This document shows, one piece after another, positions 44,751 to 55,654 of a stretch of 64,000 bases of DNA. The first letter of the stretch is position 1, and every line of letters begins with the position of its first letter. Made by a program: the position numbers and the translations under genes. The stretch comes from Symbiodinium kawagutii (taxonomy: Eukaryota > Sar > Dinophyceae > Suessiales > Symbiodiniaceae): the NCBI GenBank assembly GCA_009767595.1, contig VSDK01002081.1:1-64000 (forward strand), written 5' to 3'. The notes under the pieces are model-generated. The model searched no databases. It was not told the origin of the DNA and worked only from the letters and a program-made list of their open reading frames with translations.

Positions 44751-44960
44751 CCCCAAAAACAAATCACATAGATGCTTCAAAACATCCATGGATGTCATAT
44801 TGTTGATGGCAGCTGCGCTGGCTAGAGCTACAAGTGACGGATCGCGGCCAAAATTTGTTGGATCCAAAATGCTTGCCCCGTCATCGACCATGATTTGACC
44901 ATCTCTGTCCAGCTTCATCATTGTTGACCGCAGATCCCCAAACTTCTCAACTAAACTTAT
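44751..44960 (-). CDS. putative exon of duplicated gene, copy A
   Basis: Minus frame reading LVEKFGDLRSTMMKLDRDGQ, then IMVDDGASILDPTNFGRD and SLVALASAAAINN. Looks genuine and is open here; in copy B one base is missing near 57760, which shifts the frame. No domain; LDRDGQI resembles an EF-hand loop start but the rest of the loop is absent. Confidence 0.5.
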
Positions 44961-45189
44961 CAAGCCAACCTATCAACATCACCTACCAACTTTATTGTCG
45001 CAGCAAGCTACCCCCCATGATTCCATCCTGCTATCCGCTGCTAGCTGCAGTCAAGACACCTTTCGGTTTTTCCCTTCCCCTTTCCTTTTCCTTTGCCCTT
45101 CGCCTTTTGGAGCTCCCTGGCCTTGCCTGCGCGAAGTTCAAAGCAGCAGAAACAACCTCTTCCGCCGCCCCCCCGCCCAGGATTACCAC

Positions 45190-45269
45190 CTTGGATGATC
45201 TGTGTGAACTGGATCATCCCGTCTTCGCCGGCTTCGGGCCCCGGAACCTGCAGGCGGAAGGTGAACATC
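45190..45269 (-). CDS. putative 80-nt exon of duplicated gene, copy A
   Basis: Acceptor TCCAGGCAG (45270), GT donor ATCCAAG|GTGGTA (45189). The frame reads MFTFRLQVPGPEAGEDGMIQ then FTQIIQ with very high GC3. It starts with ATG one base after the acceptor. The preceding segment is coding-like in a different frame. Confidence 0.55.
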
Positions 45270-45279
45270 CTGCCTGGAC

Positions 45280-45412
45280 CATGTCACGCCAACATGCTTC
45301 ATCAAAGACTTCAAGCAATTCGTTTTGATCTGATTGTTAACTATCTCCAGTTCACACTCTGCACGCTTGCCCAGAGGAAACAAAATCACGCTCACAGACA
45401 TGAAGCGGTTCA
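45280..45412 (-). CDS. putative exon of duplicated gene, copy A, cut by N gap
   Basis: Minus frame reading FMSVSVILFPLGKRAECELE followed by IVNNQIKTNCLKSLMKHVG. The 5' end runs into the 10-N gap at 45413. Matches copy B at 58240-58375. Confidence 0.5.
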
Positions 45413-45422
45413 NNNNNNNNNN
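45413..45422. other. assembly gap, 10 N
   Basis: Ten N. Comparison with copy B indicates about 25 real bases are missing here, so the gap length is nominal. Confidence 1.
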
Positions 45423-45484
45423 ATCGACGCACAGCAGAGGCTTGCAAACCATTCGCAGGTAGCACAGAGGTCAGTACTTGAATC

Positions 45485-45640
45485 ACTCCCAGCACGGTAG
45501 CAGCGTCCACTGGCAAGCAAGCTGAGCCACACCTCCTCCAGGTATTCATCCACCGGCTCGAGCTCAAAAGCGATGTCTTCAGATCCAGAGACAAAAGCGA
45601 TGTCTTCAGATCCACTCTCTTCGTAGATCCTGAGCAGAGA
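45485..45640 (-). CDS. putative exon with 27-bp internal repeat, copy A
   Basis: Minus frame LLRIYEESGSEDIAFV then SGSEDIAFELEPVDEYLEEV and WLSLLASGRCYRAG. The nine residues SGSEDIAF(V/E) occur twice in tandem (27 bp) in both copies A and B. Acidic; function unknown. Confidence 0.55.
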
Positions 45641-45689
45641 AGCCATCTGAAGGCCGAGCTGCGGATGTGGCTCAATGTGGCTCAGCTAT

Positions 45690-45810
45690 GATTCGAACGG
45701 ACAAAAACGGAGAGACGCGGTCCTCTAGCTCGTTGTCGTCGTAATGCGGAAAGACAAACGTCACCTCTTCACACCCACTCTCCTCATAGATCCTGATCAA
45801 AGTCCATGTC
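45690..45810 (-). CDS. extra upstream exon homologous to the next one, copy A only
   Basis: Minus frame TLIRIYEESGCEEVTFVFPH then YDDNELEDRVSPFLSVRI. It clearly resembles LLRIYEESGSEDIAFV about 100 bases downstream, so an internal exon duplication. It is not present at copy B, whose similarity ends at 58605. Confidence 0.5.
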
Positions 45811-45829
45811 CGGCGACACCGTCATGACC

Positions 45830-47320
45830 TGTCAATTTGGAGCAATGTTGGGATGTTGAACTTCAGTACTGAAGTTCACCTAACGCGCCTCTTGGCACGC
45901 ACTATCGACGTAAAATCTGAGTCTCGATGGGGCCTGTTCTTGCTTTTATTTTTCCCCTATCGTTTGGGCTTTGACTCACAGGTTACACTCACAACCGCAG
46001 CCACTCTTTTCCAAGACCAATGACACATGAAAACAATAAAATTACGAAGGAAAATTACAACACCCCCACCATTGGGCTCCTCGTGGAAAACCAATGTGAG
46101 CAATGTAAGCTTGTACCTGCAAGTTATCCCCTGCTTTGAAAAGTGCCAGGCACAAGCTTGCCTCATAAGCTAATATTAGTCTTCATGACTAAAAACATCT
46201 ACTGCATGCAAAACTTGATGCCTGCAACAAGCAGCTATCATTTGCCCTTGTTGCGAACAAACAAAACATCTCGCACAAAAAAACAGAACAGGGAAGGAGT
46301 TTTGCTATAAAGTCAATTTATGGCTTGATATTGGAATGTGCTTGTTCTATGTGTGGGTGGGTGGGTGCGTGTCTTTGCCTTGATTTTTATTGCAGTTGTC
46401 CAATGACTATTCGGTGTGCGTGAGGTAATCATTGATAAGTTCCAAATTGACAAAAAAAGATCAACACTGACCAAGATGCCCAAAGAAATATGCATGCATG
46501 CAACTAGAGCAATCCATACTTTAGAATGTGCAAGGTAATGGGTGGAAAAGGTGTCAAAAAAATCGCACACACACACACAAACACCACAAACAAATAGATG
46601 ACACATTGAAGTTATACGCCAGGTCTTTGTATGCGCGTAAAGTGGGGATTTTTTGGATCTTCTAGTGTAAATATTGTTGAACATGCCACCTTCTGTTTAG
46701 TCCTGGAAAACCAATCGCGCCCTGCGGCTTTGTTCTAGGGTTTGAGTTAAGGCATACACTCCAAACAAAATGTTTTTTCTACACTCTCTTGACACCATAG
46801 TTTGACGAATCTAGATGTGTTTTCAAAGCCAAGGATTGTAAAGTGCAAACCAATATGCTATCAAAATGAGGTGCAGGATGCAGATCAATACCCTTTCAAC
46901 ATGGAGTCAATATACAAATCCCTGTTTCAATCAATGGGGGATCTCAAAGGAAATCGTTCTATCGACTGACTTTGCGATTGATTTGCGCTTAATTGTGCCG
47001 GCCATTTTCGGTCGGTTTTTAGACCCGTTCGATGGATTTAAAATTCCCCGGTTTTGATTGAACTTTTCATTTCAATGATCTTTGGCAAATATATCAAATC
47101 AACTTGAGTAAACATTCCAGTACTGATGGATTTTGTTCAATCGAAAGATGCGCTGGGCACTCGCGAACTGATGCATGAACCTCTTTAGCTACATCAAATG
47201 TCATTTGGTTATATCTACGTAGATGGGATTCTATCCACATTTACGAAATATATAGCAGATTAATCATAGAGTACACGAATGATTCAGATGCCAAGAACTC
47301 TTCTTTTTTGCATTCTATCT
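45830..47320. other. non-repetitive AT-rich spacer
   Basis: Mostly unique AT-rich DNA without the ACCATCA signature, a (CA)n run at 46566-46580 and no coding-like island. Could be the promoter-side spacer of the minus-strand unit to its left, but no element can be assigned. Confidence 0.4.
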
Positions 47321-47324
47321 ATTA

Positions 47325-47373
47325 TCTATCTATCTATTATCTATCCATCCATCCATCCATCCATCCATCTATC

Positions 47374-47428
<55 letters not shown>
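47325..47428 (+). repeat. (CTAT)n / (CCAT)n microsatellite
   Basis: About 25 tetranucleotide units: CTAT with an internal (CATC)5 block. Confidence 0.95.
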
Positions 47429-47765
47429 ATGTACACATTTGTTTACATAATGTGTATCTGTGGGGTTACTCTATGTTGATGTTTAGCTATTGAAGTTGCT
47501 CTGAATTGATTGTCTAGAGCCATCCGTTGAGAATGATTGAATGCCTGTGGGTCGAAGCTATGGGTTCCCTAAACACAGGATCCAAACTGCGCTTAGTATA
47601 ACGAAGGCTGTCACTTTTTTCAGCGATGCACTCCAGCAGACCAGAAAACGCTACTAACCACCATTAACCACCATTAACCACCATTATTAGCCCTTATCAA
47701 CCATTAAACAGGTGGTGCACTAGGAAGAAAAAGAACGGGTCACAGGTTGGTTGCTTGGTTCACAA

Positions 47766-47889
47766 TATGCCCTCTGGCAAACCTGGCTGCGCTAAAAAAA
47801 CACTTTGTTTTAGGCATGCCAGACCAACTGTTTCCATCTGTTTCCATAGCGGCCTTTCCAGGCAACCAGGTTAATTTACCAGAGTGTTA
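47766..47889. repeat. hairpin element, family B (copy 2)
   Basis: Left arm CTCTGGCAAACCTGGCTGCG, right arm CAGGCAACCAGGTTAATTTA followed by CCAGAG: inverted repeats around a variable centre. Shares CCTGGCTGCGCTAAAAA and GGCAACCAG with 3450-3547. Confidence 0.6.
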
Positions 47890-47999
47890 ACCCATTTTCG
47901 TGGCCAACTATTAACCCTGAATCAGCATCAATCAGCCAGCTGTTCAGCATCAAAACACTAGGCATTACTGCGCCGGAAGGCCCTAGCTATGCCGGGCTA

Positions 48000-48087
48000 T
48001 GCACTGGGTACCCCCGGCAACCACACCCAGGACCACCCGGAGTGCCAAGAGGCTCACATCGTAGTTGGCCAACACGCCTAGGGTGAC
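48000..48087 (-). CDS. putative exon, hydrophobic
   Basis: AG acceptor GGCTTAG at 48088; the frame reads VTLGVLANYDVSLLALRVVL then GVVAGG, GC3-rich and a plausible transmembrane segment. A GT donor candidate (CCGGGG|GTACCC) lies at about 48012; the frame itself is open to about 47990. Confidence 0.5.
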
Positions 48088-48189
48088 CTAAGCCGAAGCC
48101 ATCATTCTCAGCGTCAACACTGATGGTTAATATGGGAAGAGACAATAATAGTAAATAGTAGTCAATAATAAGGATTAATAGGGGATAAC

Positions 48190-48222
48190 CACCAACGTTT
48201 CTCAACAATTTGGGGAATCATA
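48190..48222. repeat. solo arm of palindromic family A
   Basis: CCAACGTTTCTCAACAATTT then GGGGAATCA; left arm with substitutions. Confidence 0.4.
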
Positions 48223-48380
48223 TTGGCAATAGGGACTAATTAGTAGTTAATGATAACGGATTAATATGGATTGGTAATGGCTAATTAACAGTTGATCATA
48301 GGGGAAAATACCCAACACTGGTGGTTAATAAGGGGGGTTCTGAACAATTTGGTTGATTATAGTGGTTAATAACAGCCCTC

Positions 48381-48473
48381 AATAGGGTTTCTCAAGCCAA
48401 AGGGAAGCCCATAAAATGAACTACAAATGATTATTGATGGATGGGGGATCCCGTATTTTGAGAAACCACCATA
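48381..48473. repeat. palindromic element family A
   Basis: Left TAGGGTTTCTCAAGCCAAAG and right GGATCCCGTATTTTGAGAAA then CCACCATA. About 93 bp; arms more diverged than in the 11.7-kb copy. Confidence 0.6.
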
Positions 48474-48965
48474 CGTAAAATTGAAACATATCAATTATAT
48501 CAAACATTTAAAATAGACATACGCATTATCTTGTAATATGTATGGGTTTGTTTGCTGAATTCAAAAAACTCTATCTATATGTTGTATTCACTTCAACATA
48601 TGTTAGATATCTTCAGCAACTGATGAAGATAAGTGTACACATACATGTGGGTAGACATGGCTTTCGATATAATCAGTATTGGTTTATGTACATTATATAA
48701 TCCAAGGAACAACCATGTTTCACAATCAATAATAAACATTGTTTTCAAAAGGCAGTTTATATGCGATTGATGGTAATTGATGATAGTTTCAGCATGATCA
48801 ATAGTAGCTGATGCATGGTGTTTTACGGATATACATAGAGGTATATATCAGTGGCTAGTGCGTATAGATTAGTACTTATCTATCTATGCATATGCATGTG
48901 TTGCTGGATATTCTACGGGATATGGTGAGCAAATTGTTGGAACATGATTAATTGGCTGCGGTTAA

Positions 48966-48982
48966 TACACATACACACACAC

Positions 48983-49019
<37 letters not shown>

Positions 49020-49065
49020 TGCACATGCACATGCACATACACATACACATACACATACATTTACA
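48966..49065 (+). repeat. (CACATA)n microsatellite
   Basis: About 100 bases of ACACAT/GCACAT hexamers. Confidence 0.95.
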
Positions 49066-49329
49066 TACGTACAAATATGAAAATATAGGCTGCTATTTTC
49101 TGTTTTTTTGGCTGGCAACGGACGAGACAGCTTATATGAACTTATATGACAACTAAAAAAAGGCCAGCAAAAGAAGGAGTAAGGAGTTGGCATCTTTCCA
49201 TCTCTTCAGGTAAGAAGTGGTAACTAGATGATTTACAATGATGGATGCTCGTTGAAAATCAACACTGGTCTATTTGATTTGTGTAGTTCCCTTGGTGGTC
49301 AAAATTGGTCAATCCGTTGTCTATACAAC

Positions 49330-49389
49330 TGGATGTGCAGCGCCCAGGGCGGCCCGTTCCCTGGGGGTGTAACCACGCTTGGTTGCACC
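49330..49389 (-). CDS. putative 60-nt exon
   Basis: Acceptor CCTTACAG at 49390 and possible GT donor (ATCCA|GTTGTA) at 49329. The frame reads VQPSVVTPPGNGPPWALHIQ with high GC3, Pro-rich. An alternative minus frame is open over a longer span, so moderate confidence. Confidence 0.45.
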
Positions 49390-49539
49390 CTGTAAGGTAG
49401 TTGAACTAACCCCTGAAACTGGGGATGCACATTCAAGTAGTCCAAGTGGATTACATATCAAACCAAATGCGAGTCTTTGGGTCTGTAAATGCCGTAGCCT
49501 CCACTGAATTTTGGACACGGTCCCATGGAAATGATACTG

Positions 49540-51080
49540 AATGAATCCCTACCCATATGTGTACCAAAACGTCCAGCCCTGATGTGTATTGGTCAATGGC
49601 TGGTTGGTGGATACGAACCATGATAGAGGTGATTGTAATAAGAGCGGGTTTTAATGATGATTGGTGATTGTACTAGTGATTAATACCAGTAAGATTAATA
49701 ATGATTCACAGTGATTTATTGTTCCCATTGGTTTAGAATGATTCATATCAGCTAATCAATTGATTATGGCTAGCAATCTGTGATATCGTGCTAAGAAAAC
49801 GCTAAGAATGTTCGATAAGTTACCGTACAAGGGTTGACACGCAAAATTGGCTGTATCTGCGTTTGACGTTGGTTTCAACTGATCATATTCCAACACGATG
49901 AAAGCTTTAGGATAGCTGGTAAACCAACAGACTCGGATAGCACATTGGTCTCTGTCTCGGGAGACCGGAGTCCAGGCCGAACATTGTGGGACTAATTACT
50001 AGTCGACAGTCATGGGCAAACTGAGCACAAGGGTAGCTGGTAAACCAGGAGACTTTATGATGTTCTTTCTACTAATCCAACAAACAAACTACGCAACAAA
50101 TATTCGTAGATAAATAGGTTTTTCAATAACAACCAACCTCATCATTTGTTTTGCTGGTTTCAACTGGTTCAACAGACTGCTTCGATTTGGTATGTGTTGG
50201 TAAGCTGACACGCTGATGTATCGTTGAACTCACAGAGTCTCCTGTCCTGTGTGCTATGCATCGATGCAGAGTCCTTTCCGTATTACTTTCTATTACTTAT
50301 ATTTACTTCTCAGATCTTGTCAGTATCTCCTGAAGGTTCTAGGAACATGATTGTCCAAGTTGTAGTTCAGCGGTTTTGGGATATTTGAATCTTCTCAATC
50401 ATCATTAAAGACGGTTTCTCAAGCCATAGGAACCCCAAAAAATGTTTGGTTTGATATAAATGGCTAATGTTGGATGATTTGGGGGTACTTCTATTTGAAG
50501 AAACTCCCAAATGTCAACCACCACAATTTGCAAACATTCTCCTAGAATTATGAAACAAGTACCCCCTGGGATGGTTTCTGATGGTTCATGATGGCAAATG
50601 GTGATGGTTAGTGCTGATTGATCATGGTAGATGGAGATGATTAGTGCTGGTTAGTGACGTTTTCGTACTGGCTGATGAACCAAAAGCACTGTTCTCTCTG
50701 ACCAAAACCAAGTGCTCAACCAAGCGTTCCACTTTCAACACCATTCATCCCATCGCCATCAGCCCTATCATTCCCATTATCCCCGTCAGCTCCGTTCGCC
50801 ATTTACTTTCCCATGAATTAACCATATATCAAGTTTCAATCAACCAATTGCTAATCATCATCCCACCATTAAACCACGAAAGCCTTGTCTTTCTCAACCA
50901 GTTTTAACATCATGAACCACTTCAATCAATCATTGACCATTGCCCAACGGTCAAAAAATCTTATGAACCATGGCCATGACCAGCATAGGCATCATGTACC
51001 ACTTGAAGCTTAACCACTACCACCACCAAGCATCACTAACCATCCCTAAGCATCAGCATCTTCCCATCACCCGCCATCAC
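49540..51080. other. intron or spacer
   Basis: Mixed composition; GATAGCTGGTAAACCAACAG at 49913 and GGTAGCTGGTAAACCAGGAG at 50032 are a short direct repeat. Contains one hairpin element (50411-50511). No gene supported. Confidence 0.5.
50411..50511. repeat. palindromic element family A
   Basis: Left ACGGTTTCTCAAGCCATAGG then AACCCCAAAAAATG; right TTGGATGATTTGGGGGTACT then TCTATTTGAAGAAACTCCC. 101 bp with inner arms well preserved. Confidence 0.65.
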
Positions 51081-51104
51081 CAGCCACCAAGCGCCCCTGG
51101 TCGC

Positions 51105-51175
51105 CTGCGAGTTCTGGAGCTCCTCGTAGAAGTTGTGCAACGCCGCGTGGCGAATGAACTCCGGGGTTTCGAAGC
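51105..51175 (-). CDS. putative 71-nt exon
   Basis: AG acceptor ACCGCTCAG (51176) and GC donor CTCGCAG|GCGACC (51104). The frame reads FETPEFIRHAALHNFYEELQ then NSQ; almost all third positions G/C. Helical. Function unknown. Confidence 0.65.
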
Positions 51176-51214
51176 CTGAGCGGTGGAGGTGGGACCCTGG
51201 CTGGTGACCTGGCT

Positions 51215-51320
51215 GATGGGAGGTAAAGGGGAGGTTAAGGGGAGATCAAGGGGAGGGTTAATGGGAGGTTAAGAGGAGATTAATGGACGGATTAACGGGA
51301 GGTTAATGGTTTATAGTTAT
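51215..51320 (+). repeat. G-rich (GGGGAGGTTAA)n repeat
   Basis: Eight or so units of GGGGAGGTTAA / GGGGAGATTAA type right of the exon at 51.1 kb. Confidence 0.8.
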
Positions 51321-51329
51321 TGACGGTTT

Positions 51330-54230
51330 ACCTAGTAGGTTTGCAATGGTTTATAATCGTTTACTGTGGTTTTAATAGTTTGTAATGATCGATACTGGTT
51401 AATTGGCTCATCAATGGTTGATAGTAGGTGACAATAGCCAACAAAAATAGACTTCTAACGGTTGATGGTTATATAATAGTTGTTAATGGTAGATACACTG
51501 GTCAATAATTGATAGTGTGCTAAAGAAAAGAAGCTACAGGCTATAGGAAACCTATACGAAAGCTATTATAGATATAGGCGATCATATAGCGTATGTTGGG
51601 GGTGATCACCTATGGCTGGTAAAAAGGGCTTATAGCATTACATATGATAAATGATAAAGATATAGATTCTAAAAAGGAAAAATGAATGATATGACAGATG
51701 AAGGTTGACTCGTAGAAAAATATGCTGTAAATTCAAGAAGTAGATATAGATGTGTTTTCATTGCGCTGAAAAGCACTCATGTTGATTTGGATATACAAGA
51801 TTGATATACAAGAAAAATACGGATGCTTATAGCTATACACTCATATTTAATAGTCTGTGCACATTTCTTTAAGATTGTGTACATGGGGATGTATGTACAT
51901 AAGGTATGTTCGTATACTTCTGTGCATTATGATGTACAATGATTAACTACTGTGTTCACTACGTGTAGAACAAGTGCATGTTGTAAAAAGATATGTGTGT
52001 CGGCAGAAGGGGATGTATTTACGTATGTGTATGAAACAAAACTTGGACAGGAAACCATCCAACAGTGTCCATCTCGACCAACAGCATGGGTATATTTCCT
52101 AAATCCTAGCACGATTCCTGATAATGCCTATCAGAGTGTTTCCTAATTCCCATGTAATTACTCAATGGGCTGTGGCTCAAAACCCTGTACGTACTACCCC
52201 TGGCTGTTACCCCAAATGACCAGTTCGTAGTCGGACTTTTGGGGTGGGCTCACTACCCAGCACCATTAGATGGTTGCTTCATGGTATCAATAACAAACCA
52301 ACTATTGGGATATACTGTATACTGTATACCATCATTAATCATTATATAATGGTGGGTTATTATCCCCTAAAATCAATCACTATATAGCCGTTTCAAGCAC
52401 TATTTAGCCATCAATTAACCATCGATCAATCCGAATACTAGCCACTAACCATTGATAATTGTTCTTGACAATTTTATAGACATTATGTAGCCATTGTCAA
52501 CCACTCATTCACCAACCAGATTAACCAGCATTAACCAACCACATTGTAGCCATTGAATGTGAGGATAACCACCCCTTTTGTTCCCCCGAACAATCACCCA
52601 TGTCACGCAGCAACACCAAGGAGCTGAAACTGAGCAGCCTCAGCGAAATGGCGAGCCAGGGTGAATGATGGTCATGGTTGGCTAACAGTCGGGAAGTTAA
52701 TAAGCTGGTTTATAGTGATTGAGAGTGGTTAATAGCGGTCCATGGAAGTTACTCATGATTAAGTAATGAAGGATGAATGAGGATTAGTAGTGGTTCATAA
52801 AGGTTCAGAAGCTCGTTAATAGTGGTTAGCGGTTGACAGCAATGGTTAACAGCAACAACAAATGATATTCATCGTGGCAACAAAGTGTTAGTTCAACTGG
52901 TATGCCAAACCATCATAGTTCAAGGATTGCCGTAGTAATGGTAAATTGGCTTTATTTCGGCAATCAAGGCTCAATATGGGCTAAGAATGGTGTTCATGCA
53001 TCAGCCCAAAGCGTTTGATAAAGCCTCTGACTTTACTTGCTTTTGGTCCAAAGGCCGCCCAATGACTGTTCACACCCCAAAGCCATGACCCCAGTCGAGC
53101 TGTTGGGATGTTCATCCATCATTATTGGTGTTGATCCACTATAGCCCAATACCAACCATAATATAATCAACATGTAGACAGTTTATAACCATTACATGAC
53201 CATATAACCATCATTGGTAATGACCCATAGCCAAACACCAACCATTACATGACCATTACTGTATATATCCACTAGAGAACAATCATCGTCAATTTGTTCT
53301 GACTCTCAACGTGCAAAGCTCTCGTCTGCACGATGTTCTGTAATCTTCAACCTTTTTCCAGGATGCCTCACAATTAAACAATGGATTGATTATCACCAAC
53401 AAGAGCCCACAATTGCACTGCTTAATGGCACAGTCGAATTTCTTAAGAATTGAGTGTACATATGACACGGTTAAGAATGGAATATAACATGATTAATAGT
53501 TCTTAACATTGAAAATGGCATGAAATGTAAGGTGGTTAACAAGTGTTGAGGTAGAAGATGGTACAACCACTGCAAATGTGTTTTTTAAAAACAATGGATG
53601 GTTAAAGAATGATATGTTTTTTACAATCTTCACATATCTTGATTGTTCAATAATGGTTGGTTCCTATTACAATAGTTGTCACCATTGTCTGTTTAACATG
53701 GTTAAGATTGGTTCCTCAACAATGGTTCAATGGTTGATACCTCAACCATCACCAACGATGAGGATGTTGTGTGTAAGCACCTGCAACCCAGCGACCAGCC
53801 ACTGCCAAGATTTCTGATCTGTCAATGTATGCTGGGTAAGGAGGATGGACATGTTGCCGATATGTACCAACATTGAAACAATGGAAGAGTCAGAACAAAT
53901 AAGGCTATAATTAGCTATTCAACTACAGCAACTTTTTTTCATCATTGCAGTAGCCATGCGCCTAGGCCAATGACAATGTGTTCGTCATCATTGCAATGTC
54001 ATTACACAATCACTATAGAGCATGAAAGAACGTCAACCATTGACCATGATCAACCGTTATCATCATGGCCCGTGTTCGTGGTGAACAAAAGGTGATGGAA
54101 AAATGAGTGGTTACCTATGGTTAAAGTTGATGCTTCACCTGGCAATTGGTTACTCCTGGTATCTCCAAATTGCTCCCCCCTTAAAGGGAGATATGGATAC
54201 TCTTGGCAAAGCTCATCACTCCCTTCAGCC
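51330..54230. other. long spacer or intron
   Basis: TGG-type repeats to 51510, unique AT-rich sequence 51530-52140, then ACCATTA and TGGTTAATAG stretches. A GC-richer patch at 52598-52665 is open on both strands (plus: SRSNTKELKLSSLSEMASQG; minus: LARHFAEAAQFQLLGVAA with a following GT donor), so a small exon is possible but the strand is undecided. Another small patch lies at 53760-53815. Confidence 0.5.
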
Positions 54231-54244
54231 AGTTATTGGTGGTG

Positions 54245-54370
54245 ACGAACGGTAAACAAAACTCGCAACATCCAGGCTGTTGCCGAGGCGACGTCTGAGC
54301 ATAGTTCCCAATGAGTTCTGAGTCGCCCCTGTAGGGATTCGACTCGTCCTGGACCCAGCAGATCGCAGTG
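54245..54370 (-). CDS. putative exon
   Basis: Minus frame ASTAICWVQDESNPYRGDSE then LIGNYAQTSPRQQPGCCEFC, GC3-biased, Cys-rich at its end. An in-frame stop upstream means the exon starts inside the island, perhaps at GGTCCAG|GACGAG. Donor not fixed. Confidence 0.5.
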
Positions 54371-54469
54371 GAGGCAGGGTGACATTTTCACCGAATCACC
54401 AGCCATTGGTTGATGCTAAGACCACCCATGGATACGATCAATCGCTGTAGATGACCCTGCCGGAGGCTT

Positions 54470-54605
54470 CACAATTGGATTCTCAAGAACTTCGTGAAAT
54501 CTGCTGGGGAAGTTGCTGGCATGACTGCTGTGGAGGTTGCATGTGGATTTAGCTGGTCCCGCAACAAGATCGCCATGATTCTCTTGGAAACGGTCCGCTG
54601 GTTGT
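54470..54605 (-). CDS. putative exon, frame uncertain, possibly terminal
   Basis: Minus frame RTVSKRIMAILLRDQLNPHA then TSTAVMPATSPADFTKFLRI ends at TGA (54469-54471). A second frame, richer in Gln/Pro, is open across a longer span (54416-54649). The first has better third-position composition. Confidence 0.45.
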
Positions 54606-54831
54606 GCTGGTTGTGCTGGTTGCATGGAATCCATGAAAATCCTAGCCATTTATAGATGTTCATGATTATCTCCCCGTTGTTGTTGGTTCGATCATCTCCA
54701 ATCGGTACGATAATCTCCCATGTATATGTCTATTCTAACTAGCAATTTGTGATGTTGCTGTTGTGATACCCCTCAATGATCACCATTGCTAGCCATTACT
54801 AACCATTCTTGACGTATTCACTTGCCATGTG

Positions 54832-54870
54832 GTGGTTTCTCAAAATAGGGGTACCCCCACCATATTCATT
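54832..54870. repeat. arm of palindromic family A, with distant partner
   Basis: GGTGGTTTCTCAAAATAGGG then GTACCCCCACCATATTC. A partial right-arm core, ATCTATTTTGGGGGTTGCC, lies at about 54992-55011, so either an expanded or a disrupted copy. Confidence 0.5.
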
Positions 54871-55570
54871 TTTCATCGTGTACAGTAGTGAACCAACCAC
54901 TACAATTAGTAAATCCCCTCTTATTGGTCATTGTCCCTTTGTTAATAACCATTCTGAACTATAATGGTGCCATTTCTACCAAAAATACACCATCTATTTT
55001 GGGGGTTGCCGCTTCTTATTATGGTTAACCACTATGATTAACAATGGTTAATTAGCAATAATTAAGCGTTGGTTAGTAACAATTACTAACCATAATCATG
55101 AATAAACACAGGGTAACCATCATTCCTTGCCACATCCCTTATTGGTAGTATCAGTATATACTACTTGCCATCATTACTTGTCTATGGCTGGTTCCCTGTT
55201 ACTCATCATTATTACTAAGCCATGATCATCTTATCTTGTTCCCAGCTTAGAGATTTGCCAGAAAAAAATGCGGATGAACCAAATCTCTCAAGAAGATCGG
55301 CGAGGCGAGTGCCTATCCAGGGGTTGGCTTAGGTCAATGTTGCCTATGCCAACTGGTTCTTTGCCTGGTGGTTATAATCATGGTCAAGTAGTGGCTAGTA
55401 GTGGTTTGTAATGATCATGACTGACTGGTTCTCTCATCATTTCAGTTGGTTTTCAACATCTGCAGCCGTTCATTGATAAAAATGATGTTTGAAAACACCT
55501 GGTTGCTTGATGCGTTTCCCCTGCACTACTCATCCCCTGTGAATTGGTGTCTTAAATTCCAACCAAGTAC

Positions 55571-55654
55571 CTGCATCAACTGCTTGGGGGGAACCATTGG
55601 TTGTACCAAGACTGGTGAAATTCGATGGCTGACTCTGGTTGCCTTTCTGTTTGG
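55571..55654 (-). CDS. putative 84-nt exon
   Basis: AG acceptor CCTTAACAG at 55655 and strong GT donor GATGCAG|GTACTT at 55570. The frame reads AKQKGNQSQPSNFTSLGTTN then GSPQAVDAG. Polar, low hydrophobicity. Canonical borders make it one of the better supported small exons. Confidence 0.6.

Larger units (their letters stand above)
44432..45646. repeat. segmental duplication 2, copy A
   Basis: Nearly identical, in the same orientation, to 57390-58605 (first shared bases TGGATGTATCGACGTATCC). Differences are scattered substitutions and small indels. It contains minus-strand exon-like segments and a 10-N gap where copy B has about 25 bases. Confidence 0.9.

Noticed and set aside
49910-50060. 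tRNA-like sequence GGTAGCTGGTAAACCAGGAG
   Set aside because: No cloverleaf with acceptor and T-arm could be drawn; it is a short direct repeat.
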